DNA of 64,000 nucleotides from Hyalella azteca. Taxonomy: Eukaryota > Arthropoda > Malacostraca > Amphipoda > Hyalellidae. How positions within the stretch are numbered: position 1 is the stretch's first letter; the number at the start of each line of letters is the position of its first letter. Location: assembly GCF_000764305.2 (NCBI RefSeq), contig NW_025936416.1, positions 62,001 to 126,000 on the forward strand, given 5' to 3'. Under the pieces are notes generated by a model, which saw nothing but the letters and a program-made list of their open reading frames with translations, searched no databases and was not told where the DNA came from. This document shows positions 34,701 through 45,600 of the stretch, one piece after another. Both the position numbers and the translations under genes were made by a program.

Positions 34701-35746
34701 TAAATATTGTGACTATAACAGACTATTTTAATAAAAAAAATTGTGAGTTGAATGATGCTGAGGGGTGGAGGACACAAGCGAGTTTCATGAGCTTTTTTCC
34801 TGTTTTGGACGCCATAATCAGCTTAGCCTTGTTTTCCGCATCCATGAGGATCTTTAATAGCCTAAGAACAGCAGACTTGTATATGTGCATTGATTACTTT
34901 TTACCTAAACTCTCCTCATTATGAAGCCTATAACTGACTTAAGGATTGCCATTAAAAATAACTACGCATGTACTTACGAATATTTAACGATGAATTCTGA
35001 GTGATTTACATCAAAGTTTGATTTGGGGGCATTCATTACCGCCGCTCAACAAACTTCTTATTGACATTCGGGCAATAAAAAAAACGCATGAATTAAGTCT
35101 TCCTGCAACTGTTCAGTTCAGCTTCCAAGGTGAAACTGAAAAGTTAAGTCTTTCAGTGTTGACCTACTGAGAGAGGCCGAGCTTGTGAGTGTTTAGCAGA
35201 ATATTGGGCAGGAAACTAATCGATTTTAGAATTATTACTAAGCATCCGCAAGATATTGAGCATCAGCAAAATTAAAAATGATTAAACTTTGCGTACACTT
35301 ACTCATGCATTCACATACTCATTCGGTTCAAATATACAGTTTGAGTTATAGTGTTTGATTGGGATGACTGCTTATTGAATGAACATTCATTTGATGAGGA
35401 TTGGCAAATAATTAATCTAAGTGAAGAACCAGAAACTGTGTTTAAAGATTCAACGAAAGATTATTAGAGTTCCGTTATATTCTATGAATTCTGATGCGTC
35501 CATTTTTTAACGCCTCTTAATGCACTTGGACAACAAACGGCTTTGTTGTCTTGTCTCATTATTACTCGGGCGTTATTAACAAACCCATGGGATGGTCTTT
35601 GGCCGCCTCTTCATGAAGATGTTGACATGATCATAAACCTACGACATGAATGCATTTCGCTCCCCGCACTGCATGTCTCACTCGTACGATTATGCTCATA
35701 TGCAGTTTGGTTATCAATACAACAATTATTCATTTGTTAAGTACAG
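31721..35746. other. Long non-coding stretch
   Basis: Includes a 35-bp tandem pair (33630-33698), AT palindromes built from AATATTTAAATATT (34645-34710), and short unconvincing open frames (32615-32929, 33667-33904, 34709-34924). No gene supported. Confidence 0.42.
33630..33698 (+). repeat. 35-bp tandem repeat, two copies
   Basis: AAATGAAAACTCGGTTTATT begins at 33630 and 33665. Confidence 0.92.
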
Positions 35747-35856
35747 AGAGTGTCGAAGAGGCTACTAAACTCCACGAGTTTTCTAACGCACTCGTTTTCA
35801 CCGGGAATTATGCCCACGATGGAATAAAGGTGGCAGGAGCCCGCAAACGGCTGTAA
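35747..35856 (+). CDS. Candidate terminal exon, unrecognised product
   Basis: A pyrimidine-containing stretch ending GTTAAGTACAG (to 35746) is a good acceptor. The following frame is open to TAA at 35854-35856, giving about 36 residues. They begin SVEEATKLHEF, continue FTGNYAHDGIKVAG and end in a basic KRL. The composition is protein-like and GC rises relative to the flanks. The same frame is open upstream to about 35650. I recognise no family. The segment right after it (35860-35930) is also GC-rich but not open. Confidence 0.28.
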
Positions 35857-36018
35857 TATGGGCGTCCCGGCCTATCGCCGGCTGCTCGCACGTCATCGCC
35901 TTGCTCGCTAATGAATCACCGTCGTTGCGACTTGAATTTGTGTCTAGTTGGTTACCTGCAGTTCAATATTGTTATCTTCGAGAGGCAAAATTTCCTAAAT
36001 TTGCACCGGTTGGCATTG

Positions 36019-36046
36019 AGTTTTGTACCTACACAGGTACAAAACT
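36019..36046. repeat. 12-bp perfect hairpin
   Basis: AGTTTTGTACCT, loop ACAC, then the exact complement AGGTACAAAACT. It sits 80 bp before a foldback-family element. No evidence that it is a terminator. Confidence 0.85.
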
Positions 36047-36127
36047 ACATACACGGCACATACCATATGATTCTTCATTAGGACCGAAAGTGTTAGCTCG
36101 ACACGCTGCAACTAACACACAATCAAA

Positions 36128-36296
36128 CAAAAAATTTAACTCGGTACTCACTGCAGTGAGTGACAGAGAGCGCATTTTCTCGTCTACGAAAACGTGAAGT
36201 CATGGACGGACAAACAGACGGACAGACAGATGGACGGACGAACATGGCGAGAACAATAGTGCATTTTTTCCATAAATGAGAAAATACGCTAAAAAT
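36128..36296 (+). mobile_element. Foldback/microsatellite family, copy D
   Basis: AAAATTTAACTCGGT, palindrome ACTCACTGCAGTGAGT, arm AGCGCATTTTCTC, then GTCTACGAAAAC, a GACA/GACG tract, and the right arm with one change (GAGAAAATACGCT). Confidence 0.87.
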
Positions 36297-36884
36297 AACC
36301 AAGAAATCGACATTAAAGCTGATGAATAAATGAATTGCACCAAATTGTCACACTGGTTCCAGCATTGTGGCCTTTTTCAGCCGATTTCTAAGGTTTTATG
36401 TGACCACTTGCCACTATGTACTCTGTTCAATCAGTGAAACTCTCATGCTTAATCATTATGTTAATGAATGAAGAACATTATTTTTTTATTGTGAAAGTTC
36501 AATGATTGATCATCATTTTGAGTTACAATTTGCGCAGTTTTAAAAATCTAGATCAACTATTTCTATAAATTTGATTAAATTGGGACATGATGTTAAATGA
36601 GCATCATATGATGATGTTTAAAATATAACTTTTCGTGCTCGCAATACGTTCATAGTTTTCTTCTGGGCCTCGGTAGAGACTCAAAGAAATTTAATATATT
36701 AACTAAATGAAATTGAATCTGAAATCCGTTCTTATTGACCACTTAATCAATACGTGATATGGGATCACTTTGATATGTAGCGGCCGCTACCACTATCGTT
36801 ACATGCTCTAAATGTACCGCTACAATTGCTTAACTATATAGCGCCGCTGCTGCGGGAAAACTACCCTGCATACCATAAAGTTAC

Positions 36885-37215
36885 TGGGTCTCTGCCTGAG
36901 GGCCCTAATTTGATCAGCGAAGTTTCATAGGCCACAACGTATATTTGAATTACATGGAGAAACCACAGCCACGACATAAGACTTTAAACTTGATGCAAGT
37001 AGGTTCACGAGTGCAGAAAAAATACAGACATCAAATACAGATATGTACAGACATTACGAAGTGGTAAGTCAGGCAAAAGTAGGCTGCCTACTGCATGGCA
37101 ATCTGTTGTTTCCCTAGAAAACTATCTACGCCTTCTTTTTCTCTTCAGTCATTGTTAGAGAGGTGTGGCGGCTGAAGAAAACTAATAGCGCGGCCATGGC
37201 TGGCCCGCTACACCG
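36885..37215 (+). repeat. Dispersed repeat, direct partial copy
   Basis: Matches 15590-16030 from GGGTCTCTG to ATGGCTGGCCCGCTACA with many substitutions and gaps. Immediately beyond its end comes a CCGCTA repeat (37205-37232), and before it lies another CGGCCGCTAC-rich patch (36780-36860), neither present at the 15.6-kb copy. Confidence 0.8.
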
Positions 37216-37764
37216 CTACCGCTACCGCTACATGTTGCGCGCTACTCTGCATATGAGGATATCATTAGCTCTGTTGATGATAACAACAGGTCGACCGCTC
37301 AGCTTGTTGTCAGGCTTACTCGAGTAGTTGGTTATCGGAAAACTTGGCGTGTTGCGCAATAACTTGTTGAACTCTATGCAGCTTTTTATATCATTCCCAT
37401 TATTGGGCGACCGAGAGTTGAATAAGTTGTGGAACTTTTCGATCACATCAAAGCGCGTTTCATTTATAACTTTATCAGAAGAAATAAATGTGAACTGCTT
37501 ATGAGGCTATGCTAAATTTTGTTCATTTACTATGCCATGGCTACTTGACAAAATTTTTAGCAAATAAAATAGAAGCTCAATAAATTTTGTACATATGGCT
37601 TCCAGTCGGCGAATCCTTTGCCCTACCGAATCGAATTTTCCTCAAATATCTCGTAGAGAAAACAGGTTCTTCATCCCATGATTACCAACAAAAGCCCATC
37701 AAATGTACTTTTTAAGGATATGTAGCTGTGGTCTGAAGTTGTATGGCCAACGCTGCACGATGCA

Positions 37765-37950
37765 ATGCAATATATGAACCTTATAGAAGCAAAACCTGCA
37801 GAGTGCAGAGCTCAAGCACAGACCTGTTGGTCAACTGGCGCCAGACAGGGCGCTGTCCGCACCACCTGTCGTGATCCACAAACAGCTGGTCAAACCAGCC
37901 TCTCCCACTGCCAGTCGGTTGACTCAGACACATTTGATGATTCAGAGTAA
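37765..37950 (+). CDS. Candidate terminal exon, unrecognised product
   Basis: A locally GC-rich open segment. After a possible acceptor (GAGTGCAG ending about 37808), about 47 residues follow, rich in Thr, Ser, Gln and Cys (QTCWSTGARQGAV, then CRDPQTAGQTSLSHC). They end in an acidic tail (SDTFDDSE) and TAA at 37948-37950. The last 60 bases are part of a 170-bp tandem duplication; the second copy (38059 on) has small insertions (extra TGCA-type bases) that disrupt the frame, as expected if only the first copy is used. No family recognised. Confidence 0.32.
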   Translation: MQYMNLIEAKPAECRAQAQTCWSTGARQGAVRTTCRDPQTAGQTSLSHCQSVDSDTFDDSE

Positions 37951-38228
37951 TATAATACAATGATGAAGACTTATTATGTTACATATATAATCACCTGAGC
38001 TGATGGATGGTAAATTTGGAAATTCTGTGGAACGAACTCCATGTGCTATGGTCAAACCATGCAGCCTCTCCCATGCAGTGCCAGTCAGTTGACTCAGCCA
38101 AATTTGATGATTCAGAGTAATATAATACAATGATGAAGACTTATTATGTTACATATATAATCGGTTGATTTGATGAATGGTATATATGGAAATTCTGTGG
38201 AACGAACTCCATGTGCTATACATTTGCA
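37889..38228 (+). repeat. 170-bp tandem duplication
   Basis: GATTCAGAGTAATATAATAC lies at 37939 and 38109, and homology runs from GTCAAACCA to CGAACTCCATGTGCTAT in both copies. It overlaps the end of the candidate exon at 37765-37950. Confidence 0.93.
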
Positions 38229-40108
38229 ATTATTATGGTTATCATTCTATACTGGAATAGACCTACTGAGATATTTGTGATGTATTTTTTATCAATTTAT
38301 TTTTCATGAGCATGAATTGTCTAAAACCTATAAGCGAACATATATTATGTATGAATATTTTTGTATTTAGACATGTTATGTCTATATATTGTTATGTATT
38401 TTACACAGTATTGCAAAGGAAAATGTCAAATTTCACCCTTACTGTGATAATCTGGGATATTAAGTTTTAAATTAAAAAAGTTGCGTCGAGTAATTTAATA
38501 CCAGTGTTTGATTCATTAGACGAAGAAGCCGTCTGGGAATAATAATATATGAATGATATAAAATATCATATAAATATTCGTAGCAACTTGCGGTTCAGCT
38601 GAACAGCAGGGAAGTAAGGAACAGTTGGGAGATCAACAGGTTTGATAGATCTTCAGTGGACTTACTGAATAATAGAACAATTTCGAGTTAATGATGATGG
38701 ACACCAACTGTTATAATTATTCGATGGGCGCAATTAATGTTGTAGTCAAGCGAATCGGTTCACGCGGTCGTTTTAAATCCAATTTTAAGAGGAGTTCTTC
38801 AAATGATATTAAATGATTTTCGTTGTACATACCCATTTTATTGCACAAAAACAGTTTGCTGGTCCACTATACAGGTCCGGGTCAAAGTAAACCATATTTT
38901 TAGAGCAAGAAGCCTTCGTTTCCTTCATTACTCTGAAGCAACATCACTTAAATCAAAGGATAATCTCCATCATTGGTTGTATAATTCTGTCGGTTAACTA
39001 TAATTTATAACTTGATAATTTTAAACTTGATGCTTATAGAAATGATGCATTGACTAAATTCAATTGAATCATACGAAGGCAATCAAACGCAACTCTTATG
39101 CTTCGTTATCCCAGAAGCTGGCTGGCTCTATTGCATTTAAATATCAAAAGACATTTGTGGATCAACGTTGCACATTTGAACATATTATTGCGAAAAAACA
39201 AACATAGGCTGAAATTAATTATACAATATGATTTTCAACGCTTGTTCATGGAGGGAAGCTCGCTGTCCATGCAGGGCGTGTACGTGTTTCGCTTGGTCGA
39301 CGATTCGTTTTCCTTTTAAGGAGGCGACGAGACTAGCTGCACCTCATTTAGAAGCTGAAAAGTTTGTGCCCACTCGCTGAAAATGAATTAAGGAACATTA
39401 AGAGTTGTTACCCTCATTCACAAGTGACTGACACGCGCGTAAAAATAGACCTGATTCTCTTAGAGTATTTTTTCAATAACTATACTAGAGTTTAGTTATG
39501 AACAGTGAAAACTACTGGGTTTAGAAAAATATAGTTCATGATTTTACACAACGCGATTCACATCTGAAGTTATTGTGCATTTATATAGATTAATTATCGT
39601 GAATAAATGTTGCCAACACTTGAGAATGTTCTGAACAATATCATAAATTTTTTCCTTAATCTCTTATACAGTCCGGAATACAATTATTGTGCTTATTTTT
39701 CCTCCTTGTTGTTCTCAGATACACTAGAAGGGGGTTAATTTATTGATTGAATTAGTTTCAAAATGATTGTTTTCCAGAATAAATTTAGACAAATTTAATT
39801 CCATTAAATTAATGTACACTTTTAATTTTCGTTAGACACGAATTAGGCGGTTAAAAATACATCTTATATGAACTGAATGCTGTTTATGGGCACTAAAATA
39901 TCAAAGAAAAAATAATAGGTACCTACTAAGTACATATTTCGTTTTTCCTCATGCAGTATTTCCGACGGAAAATACTATAATAGAGTTATAAAAATATTAG
40001 AACTTGGCAAAAATATAGCTAGCGTCCAGTCACTCAGTGCAACGTCATGTTTATGCTTGAATATGGTGAAAATGTCGGGCGAGAAACCAGCTGTACATGA
40101 ACATTTGC
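38229..40108. other. Non-coding stretch
   Basis: A short plus frame ending at 39319 has a protein-like last third (EGSSLSMQGVYVFRLVDD) but no clear boundaries. Otherwise nothing. Confidence 0.42.
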
Positions 40109-40252
40109 TACTGAGCAACCATTGAGCACGCTGAGTGAACAATCATTCAGCAAGAGGGTTGAGTATTGAGCAAGCGGAGTGAGCAACTGTTTAGCATGCG
40201 GAGTAAGAAACCATATATAGAGCATGCGGTGTGAACAATCATAAAATATGCG
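40109..40252 (+). repeat. Degenerate repeat of about 33-40 bp
   Basis: Repeated words GAGCA[A/C/T]GCGGAGTGAGCAAC, separated by TTTAGCATGCGGAG and TAGAGCATGCGGTG, make four to five diverged units. Confidence 0.65.
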
Positions 40253-40697
40253 GGACTAGCAAAGTTTATACTGTCCTATGCAAACAAATTCCTATGAATA
40301 TATCTCGAAAGCCCCTTTTTTAATCTGAAACATTCGAGAGTAACTCATTTAATTCAAATTTTATGTTGTGTAACGCCAGGTATTCATGCCCATGTAGCCT
40401 TACCCTAATTAAACCACCGCAATTGAAGACCCCTGAAAAACTGGCTTGTAACCATGCGTTGCGCACACAAATAACTATACTAGGATTAGCTTCGCAGTTT
40501 ATGCAAGCCTAATTAGGATAAATGCAGTCATTACGAGGAAACTAAATGACCTCAAGAAGCATGTCCACCAACTGAGCATGCAGAGAACCTACCACTCAAG
40601 AGCTGGCACGACAAGTCTTTCTTGCAAGCTCAAAAGCACCGACCAAGCTTTCTTAACACGCGCAAGCTTGGACTTCACATGTGAGTTAAGAACGACC

Positions 40698-40863
40698 GTG
40701 TTGATTGCACAATAGTTTTAGAGTACCTTACTGTGAATGGGGTAGATATACATAATCTATAGCTTACACTCCAAATTGTGCCGTTGATTGCACAATAGTT
40801 TTAGTGTACCTTACTGTGAATGGGGTAGATATACATAATCTATAGCTCACACTCCAAATTGTG
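40698..40863 (+). repeat. 83-bp tandem repeat, two copies
   Basis: CCGTTGATTGCACAATAG begins at 40698 and 40781, with only two differences across the unit. Confidence 0.95.
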
Positions 40864-41107
40864 CCGTAATGGATAGAAATCGTCTAACATTATTACCGCG
40901 GCATTATTTTGCTTTAAAATTGGTTATGGAATTTCCCGATTTGGAAGTTCGCGAGACGAATGTTGAAATATTATTGAGCGGTGGAAAGCCGAAATGGAGG
41001 TGAATGATTTGTATGGATGTGATGTAGATGAATAGAAAAAAATGTACGGATATTTTGTGAATATTTAGGTCTATTGTTGATTTGATTGATTGTTGTGTAT
41101 TGATTGA

Positions 41108-41247
41108 AAATGCGCTAAAAATATAACCCAGTACTCACTGCAGTGAGTTACAGAGAGCACATTTTCTTGTCAACAAAAATGTGGTCATGGATGGATGGAT
41201 GGATGGACGGACAGACAGACGGACAGACGGACATGATGAGCACAATA
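41108..41247 (+). mobile_element. Foldback/microsatellite family, copy E, truncated
   Basis: The left part is typical: ATATAACCCAGT, palindrome ACTCACTGCAGTGAGT, AGCACATTTTCTT, then a GGAT/GACA/GACG tract. It stops at GAGCACAATA, where the right arm should follow, and passes straight into the Gypsy fragment. Unusually, it is preceded by GAAAATGCGCTAAAAA, which is the right-hand end of the family. So the right end of one copy and the left end of another are joined here. Confidence 0.82.
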
Positions 41248-41605
41248 ATCTTAGGAAAATTAGCCGCGGCAGGTGTAACGCTCAATAAGAAGAAATGTTC
41301 ATTTGGGTACAATAGTCTCAAATTCTTGGGATTCATCGTTGGGGAGGGAGACGAGACCTGATCCAGAGAAGGTAGCTGCGATCAGAAACTTTCCTTTGCC
41401 TCAGGATAAGAAATCCCTTCGTTCATTTCTAGGGTTGCTTAATTTTTACCGTCGCCTCATACCAAATGTATCAAATGTCATAGCCCCGTTGACAAGCCTG
41501 TTGCGTAAACCGTTTCCAGATAAACTTGTATGGACAGAGGATGGGCTGAACAATTTTAAACTTGCTGTAAAATTAGTATCAGACCTTTTGTATCCCATTG
41601 GCTAC
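41248..41605 (+). pseudogene. Ty3/Gypsy retrotransposon polymerase fragment, frameshifted
   Basis: About 120 codons of reverse transcriptase, from the end of the palm into the thumb/connection region. The family landmarks are clear: LNKKKCSF, then SLKFLGFIV, then RPDPEKVAAIRNFPLP, then LRSFLGLLNFYRRLIPN and LTSLLRK. The first two lie in one frame (through about 41361) and the rest in the next frame, so there is a one-base frameshift between about 41333 and 41362. The catalytic part of the reverse transcriptase is missing upstream. Similarity fades after about 41605, where RNase H would begin. No long terminal repeat, gag or integrase is seen. It is an inactive fragment joined on its left to a truncated foldback element. 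Confidence 0.93.
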
Positions 41606-41861
41606 AAATTTAACTATTGTTTTCAATTCTTGTGTGTAAGTCTTAATGCTCCGAATGGGAGAGGAGACGGAATTTATATTTTTACACTAAAAAGTTTAGT
41701 TATTTACCAAAGTCCCCACACGGGTGATATTTATTTGTATATTAGGCAGTGGTGCTGCATTAATGCGTTTTTAAGTGTGATGTATATTGTATAAGTTTGC
41801 CATGTGAGAATGCTATACGAACGGAAACTCCCACCAAGCTTTCTCACTCATACTAAAAATT

Positions 41862-41895
41862 CTTCTGATTGTTCATCATGAACATTATCAGAAGC
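41862..41895. repeat. Short interrupted hairpin
   Basis: CTTCTGAT and GTTCAT pair with ATGAAC and ATCAGAAG around a one-base centre. Confidence 0.7.
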
Positions 41896-41924
41896 CCTAA
41901 AATATTTACCTTTGTTGGTGGGTC

Positions 41925-42640
41925 ATTTCTTGGCTTCAATTTAGCTTCCCAGTGGCATTCATTTGTTGACTCCGGTTTCATTCATTTGTAGCAGTTTGGC
42001 TTCATGCTGGTTCCGCTCTAACTTTACTTTTTACCGCTCAATTTGAAGCCTAGTTGAAGAAAAAATTAAGCCACAGTGGCGTGTAACATTTATGGCGTGA
42101 AGCCGAAGTGAAACTAGGTGTAGCCAGAACATATCAGCCACACTGAAGCAGTGTGGCTGATATGTTCTGGCTACACCTAGTTTCACTTCGGCTTCACTCT
42201 TCATTAAGTTTGGTAATACTCATGGTGGACTTCAATGTTACACGCCACTGTGGCTTAAATTTTTTCTTCATTTAGGCTTCAAAATGACTTTGCTTTGGCT
42301 TCATACCTTGGTTTATTTTTAGCTTCACACGGGTTTAACTTGGACTTCATATAGGATTCATTTACATTTCCCTAGGTCTGTTATTCTAGTTTGAAATGAG
42401 GGTTCACGTGGCTGTAATCCTGCTTTTCATTGGGTTCGCTTAGGCTTTATTCTGGCTTTACACAAGGTTTACTTGGCTATCCTCTAGCTTTAAAACGGTT
42501 CAATTGCGCTTAATTGAGGCCTTATATAAGGTTCACTTGTCAGTATAATGGCTTTACATAAATTTCACTTGGTTTGTACTCTGGCATAGGATACTTCATT
42601 TAGACTTCTCTTGACCAGGGTTTGGCTAGGGCCTTGCTCA
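41925..42640 (+). repeat. Degenerate GGCTTCA-rich array
   Basis: Words of the form TTGGCTTCA, TAGGCTTCA, TAGCTTCA and GGTTTCACTTGG recur every 15-35 bases over about 700 bp, with heavy decay. No fixed period could be made out. The hairpin at 42043-42285 is built from this sequence. Confidence 0.65.
42043..42285. repeat. Long foldback: 48-bp perfect arms plus outer arms
   Basis: The inner arms 42097-42144 and 42150-42197 are perfect complements around the 5-base loop GAAGC. After an asymmetric interruption (7 bases left, 37 right), complementarity resumes in 42043-42089 and 42235-42285 (AAGCCACAGTGGCGTGTAAC against its complement, then AAAAAATT-type sequence) with a few mismatches. If transcribed, it would form a hairpin of about 90 base pairs. 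It has no coding potential, and nothing at the outer ends looks like a target-site duplication. Confidence 0.92.
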
Positions 42641-45600
42641 GGCTCCTAAAAAAAATTAGGACAGCTCCAGCACCCAAATTTGATTGGCCTCGATCATTGA
42701 TATTATTGATACCAAATTATTGATCACCTTTTGGAAATCTATTTCAAAATCATTCACAGTCATAAATTAGTTTTTCCTGTCTCGTATGGTCAAAATATTA
42801 CGTCTGCACTAATGTTGACTGTTAACATAGGCATTTTGTTTGATTACAGTTTCAATTCTGTTCACTGAAGCTACATAGACCACATCGTTCAAATTATCTT
42901 GACTGAATGTCAACATAAATTCTCTAGTATGTGTTCCCCGAATGTTTGACTGCACATAAATGTTTACTAGTAAGATAACGCAAATGAGGAAGATTGCATG
43001 GAAAATATTTGCTGTGAACGCAGGTTAAGTACGAGTTTATTCAAGGATGCGGGATTGATGAGTGAACGAGATGGGACATTTAGATAAGCAAACGATTCAG
43101 TAAGCGCGCATAATTGGAACCTAATCTTAATTAATTCTTCCAGAATGACTACTATCCACACAAAAGTTAATGGGAACGAAAATCATTTGAATCCAATGGT
43201 ATCTCACTGAACACTCGTTTGAACACTTCACTCGTATTTAGTTCTTCGTCGAATGGCCATTCGAATGTAGTGGCCATTCATTCGTGGTTTAAAATTGATT
43301 GCGTAAACAAAATGACGGAGAAATTCTGGGGGATCAATATCATTTTCGTCATATTAATAAAAATGTTCGCTAGGCATTTTTTCATTAGTACTTGATAGAT
43401 GTTTTTATCTCAATATGCATTAATAGACATTAGTGGATTACTGTGCAATTATTTCATTAGTCTTCAGTTACACCGCTCAATAAATACTCCATGTACAATT
43501 ATAAAATCACGCTGATGGTATGCAATACCATATCGCTTCATTCAGGCCAAATCCATCTATATAAACAATATAATCGTGATATCAGCATCATGGATCGATT
43601 ATAATAATAAATACAGTACGATTATTGATTTTTTGCAAAATTTAAACACATTTCAAATCGCTCACTCGAATCTTTGCTAATTACCTAATAACTCTGCGAG
43701 AAGTTTTAGTTTTACTTTGTTAAAATAAATAACCTGAACTATTTTCGTTAAAATGGTATTTATCGTTTAATTATCATAACTCTAAATCGTATTGAAAATT
43801 TCATATAATTTATATTACAAATATTTTATAATGAACTATATACTGTTTTAAAAAAATAATTTTTTAAAAACAGTATTCCTTTGAAATGTTCTACGTACAC
43901 GTTCAATCACTAGTCATTTTCCATGCAAATACAAAATTATTATTGGTGCTTAATTTCATTGCATGGCCAAGCTCCGATCCCTGAAAAATAAAATCTAAGT
44001 TATAGGCAGTCTGAATCTGGCATGGACCTTATGTCGGTAAAAAACAAGAAGCTTAAATTGCGTGTTCTGCTTACACGCAAGTGGAAACCATCTATGGACG
44101 AGGAACATAGTTCTGAGATACGAAAAACGAGTTCATATCATATAGATACTTTTATGATTAAAGGGTCAATTTCGATCCGGTGTTGTGTATGTTGTTACAA
44201 CTGACTCAGAATCGAGAATAAGATGATAAAATAACTAAGCGAACGAAAATTGCATTAGGACACAGCCAAAACCCACATTATTTTAGCTAAAAATTGTAGA
44301 GAAAATATTGTTGTTTGTAAATAAATTGTTTGTGTATTTTTTATTTTGATTTTAATATCTTCAGCACGCAAAATAGCTAAAACCCACATTATTTAAGCTC
44401 AAAATTTTCAAGAAAATAATGCCGTTTTTAAGTAAATTTATTATTTATTCTTAATTTTGCCATGATATTTTTATGAAATAAAAATTGTTATATTTTACAT
44501 TGTAACAAAGAAAGATCGATTGGAAAATAAATTGTCGTTGAAAGGCTTAAATTCATGTCGAGTGAAATTTGCTTGCTTTGCAACAATTCGAGCAGAACAG
44601 AATAGAAGAAAATATTTGTAGATAGAATTTCTAAATTCAAGTAACGTATGTCCTCTGATCGAACCTCAATTACTATTATGAAACAGTGCCGAAATTCATC
44701 TAAACGAAATTCTTGCCAAAAGTTCATATCGAAAAATTTCTGTCGTGTTCTTTTCATTGAATTTTCTTTGAACAACGATTGATTTTTATTTGTGAATGTT
44801 TCTGGGCCTGGGTTTGGTAGGAAGTAACTCATCGATTTGACTACATGAATGACTGGCCGTAAAACTCAATCCCATGTGACAAAAGAGTCATTTAGCTGAT
44901 ATATTGCCAAGCTCCAATGACTTCCCAGATTCAGTTTCGTATAAGGTAGAAGTCACTTAAGGTTTATGAATGGCCGGCGACAAATCAACTTAATTAGTTG
45001 ATGACAACGAAGCTTATGTCATTGAGTGTTAATTTGTTCTTAGATTTCTTTATCGGAACAGCCAGTCGAAAATATTGAGGTTGATCCTTGATTTAGCAGT
45101 TCAATTCGAAGGTGTTGCTTCAAATTGACCTTCATTTTCATGCATCTAAGCTTGGCTCATTAACATGAACAAATACAATTACTTTTCTTATGCCACAAAT
45201 TGACGAACGAGTTTCCCAACCTGTTCGAAACGAACGCAGTAGAAAGGCTTGGAATAAAATAAATTTTGGTGACAGTCCTTGTTAGTCCCCCGAATATTAG
45301 TTGGTGCAATGAGCCTGGTAGAAATATCGATTTCTCAAAGTATATAATTTTCTTTAAAATCTGAGTTTCTACGTTAAATGATTGAGTGTCGTTTTTTTAT
45401 AATAAATGTTAAATAAAGTTTTTCACTACAATAAAACAATTTGAGTCTTAATTACTTCTTGTACTTCAGTGATGCCACAACAGAAAAAACTGTGTTATTT
45501 TTCCATGTGAGGATTTACTCTAATAATTCACCAATTTTTATTTCAAGTGGATTAACTGAACGATCTCGTGGAAGGATCCATCTTAAATACCGATTTACCC

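Noticed and set aside
36019..36046. Hairpin as a transcription terminator
   Set aside because: The bacterial-style terminator idea does not apply to this eukaryotic-looking sequence, and there is no T-run or upstream gene.
41143..41361. Plus frame starting inside the foldback element and ending in Gypsy sequence as a domesticated gene
   Set aside because: The first 35 residues are translated tetranucleotide repeat, the catalytic reverse transcriptase part is missing, and the frame is lost within the conserved region.
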